Shown here: positions 1 to 5,190 of the stretch, in pieces | Layout of the letters: every line of letters begins with the position of its first letter | How positions within the stretch are numbered: the first letter of the stretch is position 1 | NCBI GenBank assembly: GCA_035476635.1 | Contig: DATILI010000025.1 | Span: forward strand, 1 to 5,190 | Direction of reading: 5' to 3' | Length of the DNA: 5,190 nt | Source: DATILI01 sp035476635 | GTDB lineage: Bacteria; Pseudomonadota; Gammaproteobacteria; Burkholderiales; Burkholderiaceae_C | The notes under the pieces: model-generated | Databases searched by the model: none | What the model saw: the letters and a program-made list of their open reading frames with translations, nothing else | Told to the model about the DNA's origin: nothing | Program-made: the position numbers and the translations under genes

Positions 1-1615
1 TGAAGCTGAATTCGGCCTGCGCAATCTGCAGCACGGCCGGGTTGATCTCGTAGAAGCGGTAGCTGTCGCCAGGGCGTCCGTAGGCGGCCAACACGCCCGC
101 GCCCAGGCCGATCAGGCCGATGCGCTGGCCCTCGCCTGGCGCCTGGGGCTGTACTTGCGCCTGTACTTGCGCCTGTACTTGGGCGATGGCCAGCCCAACT
201 CCCGCCGTCGGGCCATAGTAGGTGGTCGGTTCCATGCGGCGTTCGGCCGCAAGGTACTGCTCGCCGTGCTTGACCGAACCATGGTAGAGCTGGCGCACGC
301 TGTCGCGCGGGTCTTCGCGCTTCACGTCGGTGGTGAGCAAGGTGCCATAGAAGTTGCGCTCCAGGCGCCGCGTGCCGGCAACATCGTCTTCGACCTGCGC
401 CCAGAGAAACCAGGCGCAGGCACAGGCGCTGGCCAGGGCACCGAACAGCATCCAGCGGCGCTGCGCCAGCACCACGCCGGCGAGCAGCGCCGTCAGAACC
501 AGGCCGATGCCGAGTTCGTAGTAGGCCGGCAGCACCCGCGGGGCCACCAGGCCGACCAGGATGCCGCCGATGGCGCCGCCCAGCGACAGCATCAGGTAGT
601 AGCGTGTCAGGTAGCGCGGCCCGGGCCTGCGTTGCGCGAGTTCGCCGTGCAGGAACATGCACAGGACAAACAAGCCCAGGGCATAGACCGGGATCGCCAC
701 CCGGATATTCAGGCCGATCAGGCTGTCCTGCAGGCCGTAGGCGCACAGCAGCAGCAAGGCCGTGGCCGGCGCAAGCCACAGGCGGCGGCGGTACCAGCGG
801 TCGCTCTCGAAGCACAGCACGAAGGTGAAAAGATAGATCGTCAGCGGCAGCAGCCAGAGAAACGGGATGGCCGCCACGTTCTGCGTGATGTGGTTGGTAA
901 TCGCCAGCAGCAGCCACGAGCCCAGCGCAGAGAGCGCCAGCCACAGCAGATAGTCGCTGCGCGCGGGTTTGGGGCCGGCCACTTCCTGCACCTTTTGCGC
1001 CTCGGGTTGTGCCTGCGCATGCCGCAGGAAGTAGTAGGCGCTTGCCGAGCACAGGACCACGAACGCCGCATAGGCCGCCGACCACACCTTGGCCTGGTCC
1101 AGCAGGCGCGCATGCGGCTCGACCACGAACGGGTAGCTCACCAGCGCCACCAGCGAGGCCAGGTTGGACAAGGAGAAGTAGCGATAGACCTGCGCGCTCA
1201 ACAGGCTGCGCGCCACCCAGGATTGCACCAGCGGCCCGGTGGTGGAAAGCAGGAAATACGGCAATCCGATGGTCGCGGCCAGCAAGCCGAGGATCCACAA
1301 GGTCGGGTCTTCGCTGCCATCGGGCTTCCAGTAGGACGAGGCCACGATCGGCAAGAACAGCAGGCTCGAAGCCAGCAGGCCCGTATGCAGCAGCACTTGC
1401 GCGCGCGGCGCGAGATTGCGCGAGACCCAGTCCGAATAGGCATAGCCCGCCAGCAGCAGCACCTGGAAGAACACCATGCAGGTCGACCAGACTGCTGCCG
1501 AGCCGCCGAACCAGGGCAGTATCTGCTTGGCAATCAGCGGCTGCACCAGGAACAGCAGCGCAGCGCTCAGGAAGATCGTGCCGGCAAAGATGAGCCGTGA
1601 AAGCGTGGGTGCCAT
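1..1615 (-). CDS. Fused MFS-like membrane / spermidine synthase-like protein (C-terminus beyond window)
   Basis: Open without a stop for 538 codons and cut by the left edge, so it is partial at the C-terminus. About the first 405 residues are strongly hydrophobic, with roughly 10 membrane segments (for example ~8-28, 41-60, 75-92, 107-125, 148-165, 222-240, 250-268, 282-295, 306-323, 340-358, 367-384). From ~420 it becomes soluble, starting at NFYG and followed by YHGSVKHGEQ and TTYYGP (~443-468). A Rossmann-type glycine motif GLGAG (503-507) and YEINP (522-526, acidic E523) follow, as in the nucleotide/decarboxylated-SAM site of spermidine synthase-fold enzymes. Known proteins of this type are called fused MFS/spermidine synthase; their substrate is not settled, so aminopropyl transfer is only inferred. 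The N-terminal FLVQPLIAKQILPWFGG block is characteristic. Start: ATG at 1615; an in-frame ATG at 1642 adds MLRSTLFYP. Neither has a clear ribosome binding site. An (AQVQ)3 repeat lies at residues 478-489. Confidence 0.88.
   Translation of the reverse strand, partial: MAPTLSRLIFAGTIFLSAALLFLVQPLIAKQILPWFGGSAAVWSTCMVFFQVLLLAGYAYSDWVSRNLAPRAQVLLHTGLLASSLLFLPIVASSYWKPDGSEDPTLWILGLLAATIGLPYFLLSTTGPLVQSWVARSLLSAQVYRYFSLSNLASLVALVSYPFVVEPHARLLDQAKVWSAAYAAFVVLCSASAYYFLRHAQAQPEAQKVQEVAGPKPARSDYLLWLALSALGSWLLLAITNHITQNVAAIPFLWLLPLTIYLFTFVLCFESDRWYRRRLWLAPATALLLLCAYGLQDSLIGLNIRVAIPVYALGLFVLCMFLHGELAQRRPGPRYLTRYYLMLSLGGAIGGILVGLVAPRVLPAYYELGIGLVLTALLAGVVLAQRRWMLFGALASACACAWFLWAQVEDDVAGTRRLERNFYGTLLTTDVKREDPRDSVRQLYHGSVKHGEQYLAAERRMEPTTYYGPTAGVGLAIAQVQAQVQAQVQPQAPGEGQRIGLIGLGAGVLAAYGRPGDSYRFYEINPAVLQIAQAEFSF
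149..184. repeat. 12-bp tandem repeat, three copies, inside the spermidine synthase-like gene
   Basis: The unit CTGTACTTGCGC occurs at 149-160 and 161-172, and again at 173-184 with one mismatch. Because the unit is 12 bp, the minus-strand reading frame is kept and three AQVQ repeats are encoded (residues 478-489). They sit just before the glycine-rich cofactor motif, in what looks like a surface linker. A fourth partial echo (Q-P-Q-A) follows. Slippage could change copy number without breaking the frame. Confidence 0.85.
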
Positions 1616-1830
1616 CGGATAAAAAAGGGTCGAGCGTAGCATCGCCACGCCGCGGCGGCAATGGCTTGCGCGCAGCGCGGGGCGCCGCGCGGGCGCAGCA
1701 GTTACACTCGGTACACCTCGATTCCTGCCTTTGCCTGTGCTTGTTCGCGGCGAAGGCATGTGCCGCCTGGCTTGGTTCTCAAGCGCAGTCCAATCTCAGA
1801 ATCTCTTCTGAAAACCGGATCGACCACCAC

Positions 1831-1875
1831 CTGCGGCGCCTGCCAGCCACGAGCACGCCGCGGTCATTTTGTTTT
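1831..1875 (+). terminator. Possible terminator/attenuator-like hairpin in the infA leader
   Basis: CTGCGGCG (1831-1838) can pair with CGCCGCGG (1856-1863) with one G-T pair and a 17-base loop. After two further bases comes ATTTTGTTTT (1866-1875), eight T in ten. This resembles a GC stem plus U-tract arrangement, only about 20 bases before the infA start codon. The loop is long and the T-run is interrupted, so it could instead be a leader structure affecting translation, or chance. It is the only T-rich stretch of this kind in the region. Confidence 0.25.
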
Positions 1876-1883
1876 GCATACCC

Positions 1884-1888
1884 GGAGG
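1884..1888 (+). promoter_or_regulatory. Strong ribosome binding site of infA
   Basis: GGAGG (extended GGAGGTG to 1890) lies six bases before the ATG at 1895. It decides the infA start against the longer upstream in-frame opening from 1661. It is the clearest Shine-Dalgarno sequence in the window. Confidence 0.85.
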
Positions 1889-1894
1889 TGCCCC

Positions 1895-2146
1895 ATGGCC
1901 AAGGAAGAACTGATTGAAATGCACGGCGCCGTGACCGAGGTACTGCCCGACTCGCGTTTTCGCGTCACGCTGGACAACGGCCACGAACTGGTGGCCTACA
2001 CCGGCGGCAAGATGCGCAAGCACCACATCCGCATCATCGCGGGCGACAAGGTCTCGCTGGAACTCTCGCCCTACGATCTGAGCAAGGGCCGCATCATGTT
2101 CCGCCACCTGGCCGGGCGCCCGCCGGCCAATCCCAACCGCCGTTAG
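1895..2146 (+). CDS. infA: Translation initiation factor IF-1
   Basis: An 83-residue protein that aligns from memory with bacterial IF-1 over its whole S1/OB-fold: MAKEELIEMHGAV, then FRVTLDNGHE, GGKMRKHHIRI (~37-47), GDKVSLELSPYDLSKGRI (~50-67) and FR (69-70). IF-1 binds the 30S A site during initiation and acts in the cytoplasm. E. coli IF-1 has 72 residues and ends shortly after the conserved FR; here a basic, proline-rich tail of 13 residues (71-83, HLAGRPPANPNRR) follows. Such tailed IF-1 proteins are known to me as second infA copies in Burkholderiales. The gene stands alone, not in a ribosomal-protein operon, which fits a second copy, but the other copy cannot be seen here. The start is fixed by GGAGG six bases upstream. 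It may be controlled by the hairpins in its leader. Confidence 0.95.
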   Translation: MAKEELIEMHGAVTEVLPDSRFRVTLDNGHELVAYTGGKMRKHHIRIIAGDKVSLELSPYDLSKGRIMFRHLAGRPPANPNRR

Positions 2147-2148
2147 TT

Positions 2149-2232
2149 AGCCCCCACGGTCGCTCACTGCGTGTAGCTCCGTGCCCCCCGAGGGGGCCGC
2201 GTTTCGCCTTGGGAGCGGCCCGGCGGCGAAAC
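2149..2232. repeat. Comamonadaceae-type intergenic palindromic repeat
   Basis: The sequence starts three bases after the infA stop and contains nested inverted repeats. CACGG (2155-2159) pairs with CCGTG (2179-2183). CCCCC-CGA-GGGGG lies in 2184-2196. GTTTCGCC (2201-2208) pairs perfectly with GGCGAAAC (2225-2232); inside it TTGGG (2209-2213) pairs with CCCGG (2219-2223) across an AGCGG loop, leaving one bulged C. The result is about 13 stem pairs. I recognise the arrangement (CCCCCGAGGGGG followed by TTGGG-loop-CCCGG) as a widely dispersed intergenic element of Comamonadaceae genomes. It may also end infA transcription, although no T-run follows. Family membership rests on memory. Confidence 0.7.
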
Positions 2233-2250
2233 CTGCTCGCGCGTCGCCCC

Positions 2251-3372
2251 ATGCGGCATACTCCGAGCGCCGTGCATGAAGTCGAACTTTCCTATTCCCT
2301 GGGCGCCCGTCGCAGCCCGGATGCGCTGATCCGCAATCCGCTGATGGACCTGCTGCACGCGGTGCAGCGGCACGGCTCGATCTCATCGGCCGCACGCGCC
2401 CTCGACCTTTCCTATCGCCACGTCTGGGGCGAGCTCAAGCGCTGGGAGCAGGCGCTGGGCCACAACCTCATCGTCTGGGACAAGGGCCAGCCCGCGCGCC
2501 TCTCGCCGTTTGGCGACAAGCTGTTGTGGGCCGAGCGCCAGGCCCAGGCCAGGCTTAGCGCCCAGATCGCGGCCTTGCACGCAGACCTGGAGCGCGTCTT
2601 TGCCGTGGCCTTTGACGACACCGCCCATGTGCTGAGCTTCTACGCCAGCCATGACGATGCCCTGGCCACGCTGCGCGAGCATGCGGCCGCGCGCGCGCGC
2701 CTGCACCTGGACATCCACTTTTGCGGCAGCGTGGACGCCATCGGCGCGCTGAACGAAGGCCGCTGCACCATGGCCGGCTTCCACACGCTGGAGCAGCCCG
2801 CCGCCGGCACGCTGGCCCAACGCACCTACCAGCCGCTGCTGCAGCCCGGGCTGCACAAGATCATCGGCTTTGCGCGGCGCAGCCAGGGCCTGATCGTGGC
2901 GCGCGGCAATCCGCTGCAACTGGCCGCGCTGGCCGACTTGAAGCGCGCCAAGGCACGCTACGTGAACCGCGGCATCGGCACCGGCACGCGCGTGGTGCTG
3001 GACGAACTGCTGGCCCAGGCGCAGCTGGGCGCAGCCGACATCGACGGCTACAACCGCATCGAGCCCTCGCATGCGGCGGTAGCCCAGGCCGTGGCCGCGG
3101 GCAGTGCCGACGCGGGCCTGGGCCTGGAGTCGGCGGCGCGTGCCCGTGGCCTTGATTTCGTGCCCCTGCTGCATGAGCGCTACCACCTGGTATGCCTGAA
3201 GTCGGCGCTGACGCAGCCGGCAACGCAGGCCTTGCTGCAGGTGCTTCGGTCCGTCGAGTGGCAGCAGCAGCTGGGCGCCCTGGCCGGCTATGCGCCGGCC
3301 GACAGCGGCGACGTGCTGTCGCTGCGCAGAATCCTGCCTTGGTGGGAGTTCAAGCGCAAGAAGCGGCCTTGA
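2251..3372 (+). CDS. ModE-type transcriptional regulator with PBP-like effector domain
   Basis: A 373-residue protein counted from ATG 2251. Residues ~28-93 form a LysR/ModE-like winged helix-turn-helix: NPLMDLLHAVQRHGS, then ISSAARALDLSYRHVWGELKRWE (~44-66) and LSPFGDKLLWAE. Residues ~125-350 resemble the periplasmic-binding-protein-like domain seen in ModE-like regulators and molybdopterin-related proteins, with GIGTGTRVVLDELL (241-254) and AAGSADAGLGLESAARARGLDFVPLLHERYHLV (first and last parts of ~283-315). Such proteins are taken as one-component sensors of an oxyanion or small ligand; molybdate or tungstate is likely but not shown. No mod/tup transporter or molybdoenzyme gene is in view. 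Start is uncertain: GTG at 2272 would give HEVELSYSLG at the N-terminus, closer to what I remember of relatives, with a weak GAG upstream; ATG 2251 has no clear ribosome binding site. Confidence 0.82.
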   Translation: MRHTPSAVHEVELSYSLGARRSPDALIRNPLMDLLHAVQRHGSISSAARALDLSYRHVWGELKRWEQALGHNLIVWDKGQPARLSPFGDKLLWAERQAQARLSAQIAALHADLERVFAVAFDDTAHVLSFYASHDDALATLREHAAARARLHLDIHFCGSVDAIGALNEGRCTMAGFHTLEQPAAGTLAQRTYQPLLQPGLHKIIGFARRSQGLIVARGNPLQLAALADLKRAKARYVNRGIGTGTRVVLDELLAQAQLGAADIDGYNRIEPSHAAVAQAVAAGSADAGLGLESAARARGLDFVPLLHERYHLVCLKSALTQPATQALLQVLRSVEWQQQLGALAGYAPADSGDVLSLRRILPWWEFKRKKRP

Positions 3373-3392
3373 GACTTGTCATCGCGGACTCG

Positions 3393-4288
3393 TCATTCGA
3401 TTTTTCGCCCGCGCACGACACCCCGGGCGCCGAACATGTTGGTGTGCGTGAACTCGATGTCCTGGCCATCGAAACGGATCTCGTAGAACAACTGGCCACC
3501 TTCCTCGGGCCAGTGCTGCTCCAATTGAAGCGTGGTCGGATCTTTCCAGCCCCCCCGCGTGAACACCGGCGTGCCCGCATCGAGGCCGGCGCCGTAGCTG
3601 CCGTTCAAGCCGATCTCGCCGCTGAACTCGCGCAAGCGCAGCTTGACTTGATAAACGGGTTGCCCAGAAGTGAAGTCAAGCGACAACTCCTGGATGCCAA
3701 TGCCGTTGTCCTGCAAGCGCCATTTACCGCGTTGGAGCTGGCCGCGCACCGCGGCTGGCGCGGGCTGCGCGCTCCAGGTGGTTGATCAAGTCGTTGAACG
3801 GGTAGTGGTCGCGCCCCGTTAGCGCCGCCACCACGCCAAGCTCGGGCAGCACCATGATGACCTGGCGGTTGAATCCGGACGCGAAATAGGCCTTGCGGCC
3901 AGGGATGGACCACCAATAGTCCGCGTAGCGGTAGCCGGGGAAGTCCATATCCACCTTGGGCTTGAACACGCGCTCCACCCAGCTGCGCGGGACCACCTGC
4001 CGGCCGTTCCATTGGCCGCCTTGCAGGTACGGCACGCCAATCTTCGCCATATCGGCCGTGTGCAATCGCGATGCCTGCCAGTGCGCCGACCACGGCCTTG
4101 GTGGACGAGTTGAGCCGGTGCACCATGTCCCGGCGAAATGGGGCGCAGTAGGCCTCCACCACGATGTGCCCGTTGCGAACCACGACCAGGCTGTCCATCT
4201 TGGCGTTGGCGCCGTAGTCGACCAGCTGGGCGAGCGCGGATAAATCCATGCCCTGGGATTCCGCGGTGGCAAGGGCCAGCGTCGTCAC
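3393..4288 (-). pseudogene. Decayed serine hydrolase (class C beta-lactamase/CubicO family)
   Basis: Three consecutive minus-strand frames carry parts of one protein. Frame 1 (from ~4288 to ~4055) reads ESQGMDLSALAQLVDYGANA, VVVRNGHIVVEAY and HRLNSSTKAVVGALAGIAIA, containing the catalytic SxxK (SSTK). Frame 2 (~4060 to ~3790) reads ADMAKIGVPYLQGGQWNG, VVPRSWVERVF, YRYADYWWSIPGRKAYFASG and LPELGVVAALTGRDHYPFND. Frame 3 (~3785 to 3393) reads RGQLQRGKWRLQDNG to the stop, a beta-sheet-like C-terminal domain. In relatives, roughly 100 or more residues with the second catalytic motif (Tyr) lie between GIAIA and DMAKIG; these are absent, so an internal deletion plus frameshift is inferred. A second shift lies near 3750-3795. 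No signal peptide is present, and an in-frame stop lies five codons before the GTG at 4288, so the N-terminus is probably lost too. It should be inactive. Confidence 0.85.
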
Positions 4289-4302
4289 GCCATACTGCCG
4301 CT

Positions 4303-4929
4303 ATGAAACGCCCACTGCTCTATACCTACCGGCGATGTCCCTATGCCATGCGCGCTCGGATGGCGCTGCTTCAAGCAGCGATTGAATTCGATGCATACGA
4401 AATCGTCCTGAGGGAGAAGCCCGCCGAGATGCTGGCAGCTTCTCCGAAAGGAACTGTGCCGGTTCTGGTGTTGCAGGACGGCTTGGTCATCGAGGAGAGC
4501 CTGGACATCATGCGTTGGGCATTTGAGGGGCGAGATCAAGGGGGTTGGTGGCGCAGAGCAGATACCCACAGCTGCCAGGCCTTGATAGCGCTCAATGATG
4601 GTCCATTCAAGCAGCATCTTGACCTCTACAAATACCCGGAGCGTCTTGGAGAATCCGCACCGGCTTCTCACCGTGACCAGGCCGTGATTTGCCTGTTACA
4701 GCCGCTTGAGGAGCGATTGGCGATCGAACCCTATTTGGGCGGGGACAGCCCCTGTGCGGCCGATCTCGCCATATTTCCGTTCGTCCGGCAGTTTCGTTCA
4801 GTTGATCCCAACTGGTTCGATGCGCAAGCCTTGCACGCAAGCCAGCGATGGCTGCAAGGCTGGCTGCAATGCGAACAGTTCAAGACATGCATGAAGAAGT
4901 TGCCGAGTGGCCCAAGCCTGCGATTTTGA
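4303..4929 (+). CDS. Glutathione S-transferase, Cys-type (CPYA motif)
   Basis: A 208-residue protein with the two-domain GST layout. The N-terminal thioredoxin fold carries RRCPYAMRAR, placing the candidate catalytic Cys at residue 12, the cis-proline motif GTVPVL (V52-P53) and the glutathione-binding E65-S66 in VIEESLDIM. The C-terminal helical domain has ND-PFK-HLD-YKYPER (~103-119) and ADLAIFPFVRQF (~160-171). Length is normal. A Cys rather than Ser/Tyr at the active site suggests thiol-transferase or deglutathionylating chemistry, as in omega/beta-like GSTs, rather than classic conjugation; the substrate is unknown. It is cytoplasmic. The start is ATG 4303, where the conserved N-terminus begins; the Shine-Dalgarno is poor, and the longer opening from 4138 runs into the divergent pseudogene. 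It appears less GC-rich than the regulator gene at 2251-3372. It converges on the hydrolase gene to its right, six bases away. Confidence 0.9.
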   Translation: MKRPLLYTYRRCPYAMRARMALLQAAIEFDAYEIVLREKPAEMLAASPKGTVPVLVLQDGLVIEESLDIMRWAFEGRDQGGWWRRADTHSCQALIALNDGPFKQHLDLYKYPERLGESAPASHRDQAVICLLQPLEERLAIEPYLGGDSPCAADLAIFPFVRQFRSVDPNWFDAQALHASQRWLQGWLQCEQFKTCMKKLPSGPSLRF

Positions 4930-4935
4930 GAACCC

Positions 4936-5190
4936 TCAGGTGGCGGCAGCCAGCCTGGCCTTGATCCAGGCGAACGCTTCCTGGACGTCGTAGTTGCCGC
5001 TATGGGGTACGAGGTACGGAAACTTGAAGTCGACGTCTTTCACCGAGGCATCCTTCTTGATCGCGTAGTACAGCAAGGTCTGCATGGCGAACGCCGTGTC
5101 ACGGTCGATCATGCCGTGCCGAACGTACCAGTACGGCGCGCTGTCAGCGGTGGTGGTGTTGAGGTAGGCAATCGGATTGACAAGCTTGAT
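4936..5190 (-). CDS. C-terminal part of an alpha/beta hydrolase, subtype B tannase-like
   Basis: The last 84 codons and TGA stop of a gene whose start lies off the right edge. It reads VNPIAYLNTTTADSAPYWYV, then RHGMIDRDTAFAMQTLLYYA and PHSGNYDVQEAFAWIKARLA. The RHG-x-x-DRDT block followed about 30 residues later by an H-x-G-x-Y-D block and an (E)AFAWI end is what I recall from subtype B tannases and related secreted esterases. There the Asp and His complete the Ser-Asp-His triad; the nucleophile Ser and any signal peptide are outside the window. The expected reaction is ester hydrolysis, possibly of gallate or other aromatic esters, but the substrate cannot be read from this fragment. A generic alpha/beta hydrolase remains possible. 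Confidence 0.65.
   Translation of the reverse strand: MKLVNPIAYLNTTTADSAPYWYVRHGMIDRDTAFAMQTLLYYAIKKDASVKDVDFKFPYLVPHSGNYDVQEAFAWIKARLAAAT

Larger units (their letters stand above)
1616..1894. promoter_or_regulatory. Divergent intergenic region and infA leader
   Basis: About 280 bp without a supported gene separates the minus-strand synthase gene from infA, so promoters for both should lie here. I find no strong sigma-70 pair. The best infA candidate is TTGGTT at 1772-1777 with CAGAAT at 1797-1802, a 19-base spacing and therefore weak. A 6-bp perfect hairpin (TCAGAA/TTCTGA, loop TCTC) spans 1796-1811. A second possible stem is CTGCGGCG at 1831-1838 with CGCCGCGG at 1856-1863, directly followed by a T-rich stretch at 1866-1875. 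A short GCGCGG/CCGCGC hairpin at 1675-1690 is probably chance in GC-rich sequence. Reading frames that cross this region look like extensions or shadows of neighbouring genes. Confidence 0.45.

Noticed and set aside
155..1600. Long plus-strand open frame of 481 codons
   Set aside because: It is antisense to the clearly recognisable membrane/spermidine synthase gene and its product is Gln/Arg/Ala-rich low complexity, typical of a shadow frame in GC-rich DNA.
1675..1690. Perfect GCGCGG/CCGCGC hairpin as a terminator
   Set aside because: There is no T-run after it on either strand, and such short GC stems are expected by chance here.
1703..1717. TACAC direct repeat (TACACTCGGTACAC) as an operator or a -10 box
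   Set aside because: Only five bases are repeated, and no suitably spaced -35 element is visible on either strand.
1661..1894. In-frame upstream extension of infA
   Set aside because: The extra residues resemble no IF-1, and the strong GGAGG at 1884 sits correctly for the ATG at 1895.
2383..3186. Minus-strand open frame of 267 codons
   Set aside because: It is antisense to the ModE-type regulator, whose domains are unmistakable; composition is typical of a GC-rich shadow.
3192..3785. Plus-strand open frame of 197 codons
   Set aside because: It overlaps the regulator end in another frame and is antisense to the hydrolase remnant; no recognisable motif.
3605..4288. A shorter intact serine hydrolase gene in one frame
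   Set aside because: Only its first ~78 residues match the family; the rest of that frame is low-complexity Pro/Arg/Gly sequence, while the true blocks continue in other frames.
1..5190. CRISPR array, tRNA, rRNA or insertion sequence
   Set aside because: No regularly spaced repeats, tRNA-like cloverleaf, rRNA sequence, transposase or terminal inverted repeats were seen.

Overview
The window is GC-rich chromosomal DNA, very probably from a betaproteobacterium of the order Burkholderiales and most likely Comamonadaceae-like. Three things point there: a fused membrane/spermidine-synthase protein of the type common in that order, an IF-1 with a C-terminal tail beyond the usual ~72 residues, and an intergenic palindromic repeat (a CCCCC-CGA-GGGGG core followed by a TTGGGAGCGGCCCGG hairpin) that I recognise from Comamonadaceae genomes. 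The assignment is inference from memory, not from a search.

Layout. Positions 1-1615 (minus) hold most of a fused MFS-like/spermidine synthase-like protein whose C-terminus lies off the left edge. A ~280 bp divergent intergenic region follows, with candidate leader hairpins. infA, encoding translation initiation factor IF-1, is at 1895-2146 (plus). The stretch 2147-2250 carries the palindromic repeat. A ModE-type regulator with a fused periplasmic-binding-protein-like domain is at 2251-3372 (plus). Positions 3393-4288 (minus) hold a decayed serine hydrolase (class C beta-lactamase/CubicO family). It is spread over three reading frames, with an inferred loss of its catalytic middle and its N-terminus. 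A complete Cys-type glutathione S-transferase is at 4303-4929 (plus). Positions 4936-5190 (minus) are the C-terminal 84 codons of an alpha/beta hydrolase that looks like a subtype B tannase.

How they fit together. No multi-gene operon is visible. Neighbours are divergent or convergent, apart from infA and the regulator, which share a strand but are separated by the repeat. The left part is core-like (translation factor, polyamine synthase-like protein). The right part, from the regulator onward, is accessory-like: a lone molybdate-type regulator with no transporter or molybdoenzyme gene in view, a decaying hydrolase, a glutathione transferase and an esterase-like gene. I see no convincing new multi-gene system. 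The best leads are the layered decay of the hydrolase, the leader of the tailed infA, the palindrome repeat beside the regulator start, and the (AQVQ)3 microrepeat in the synthase.
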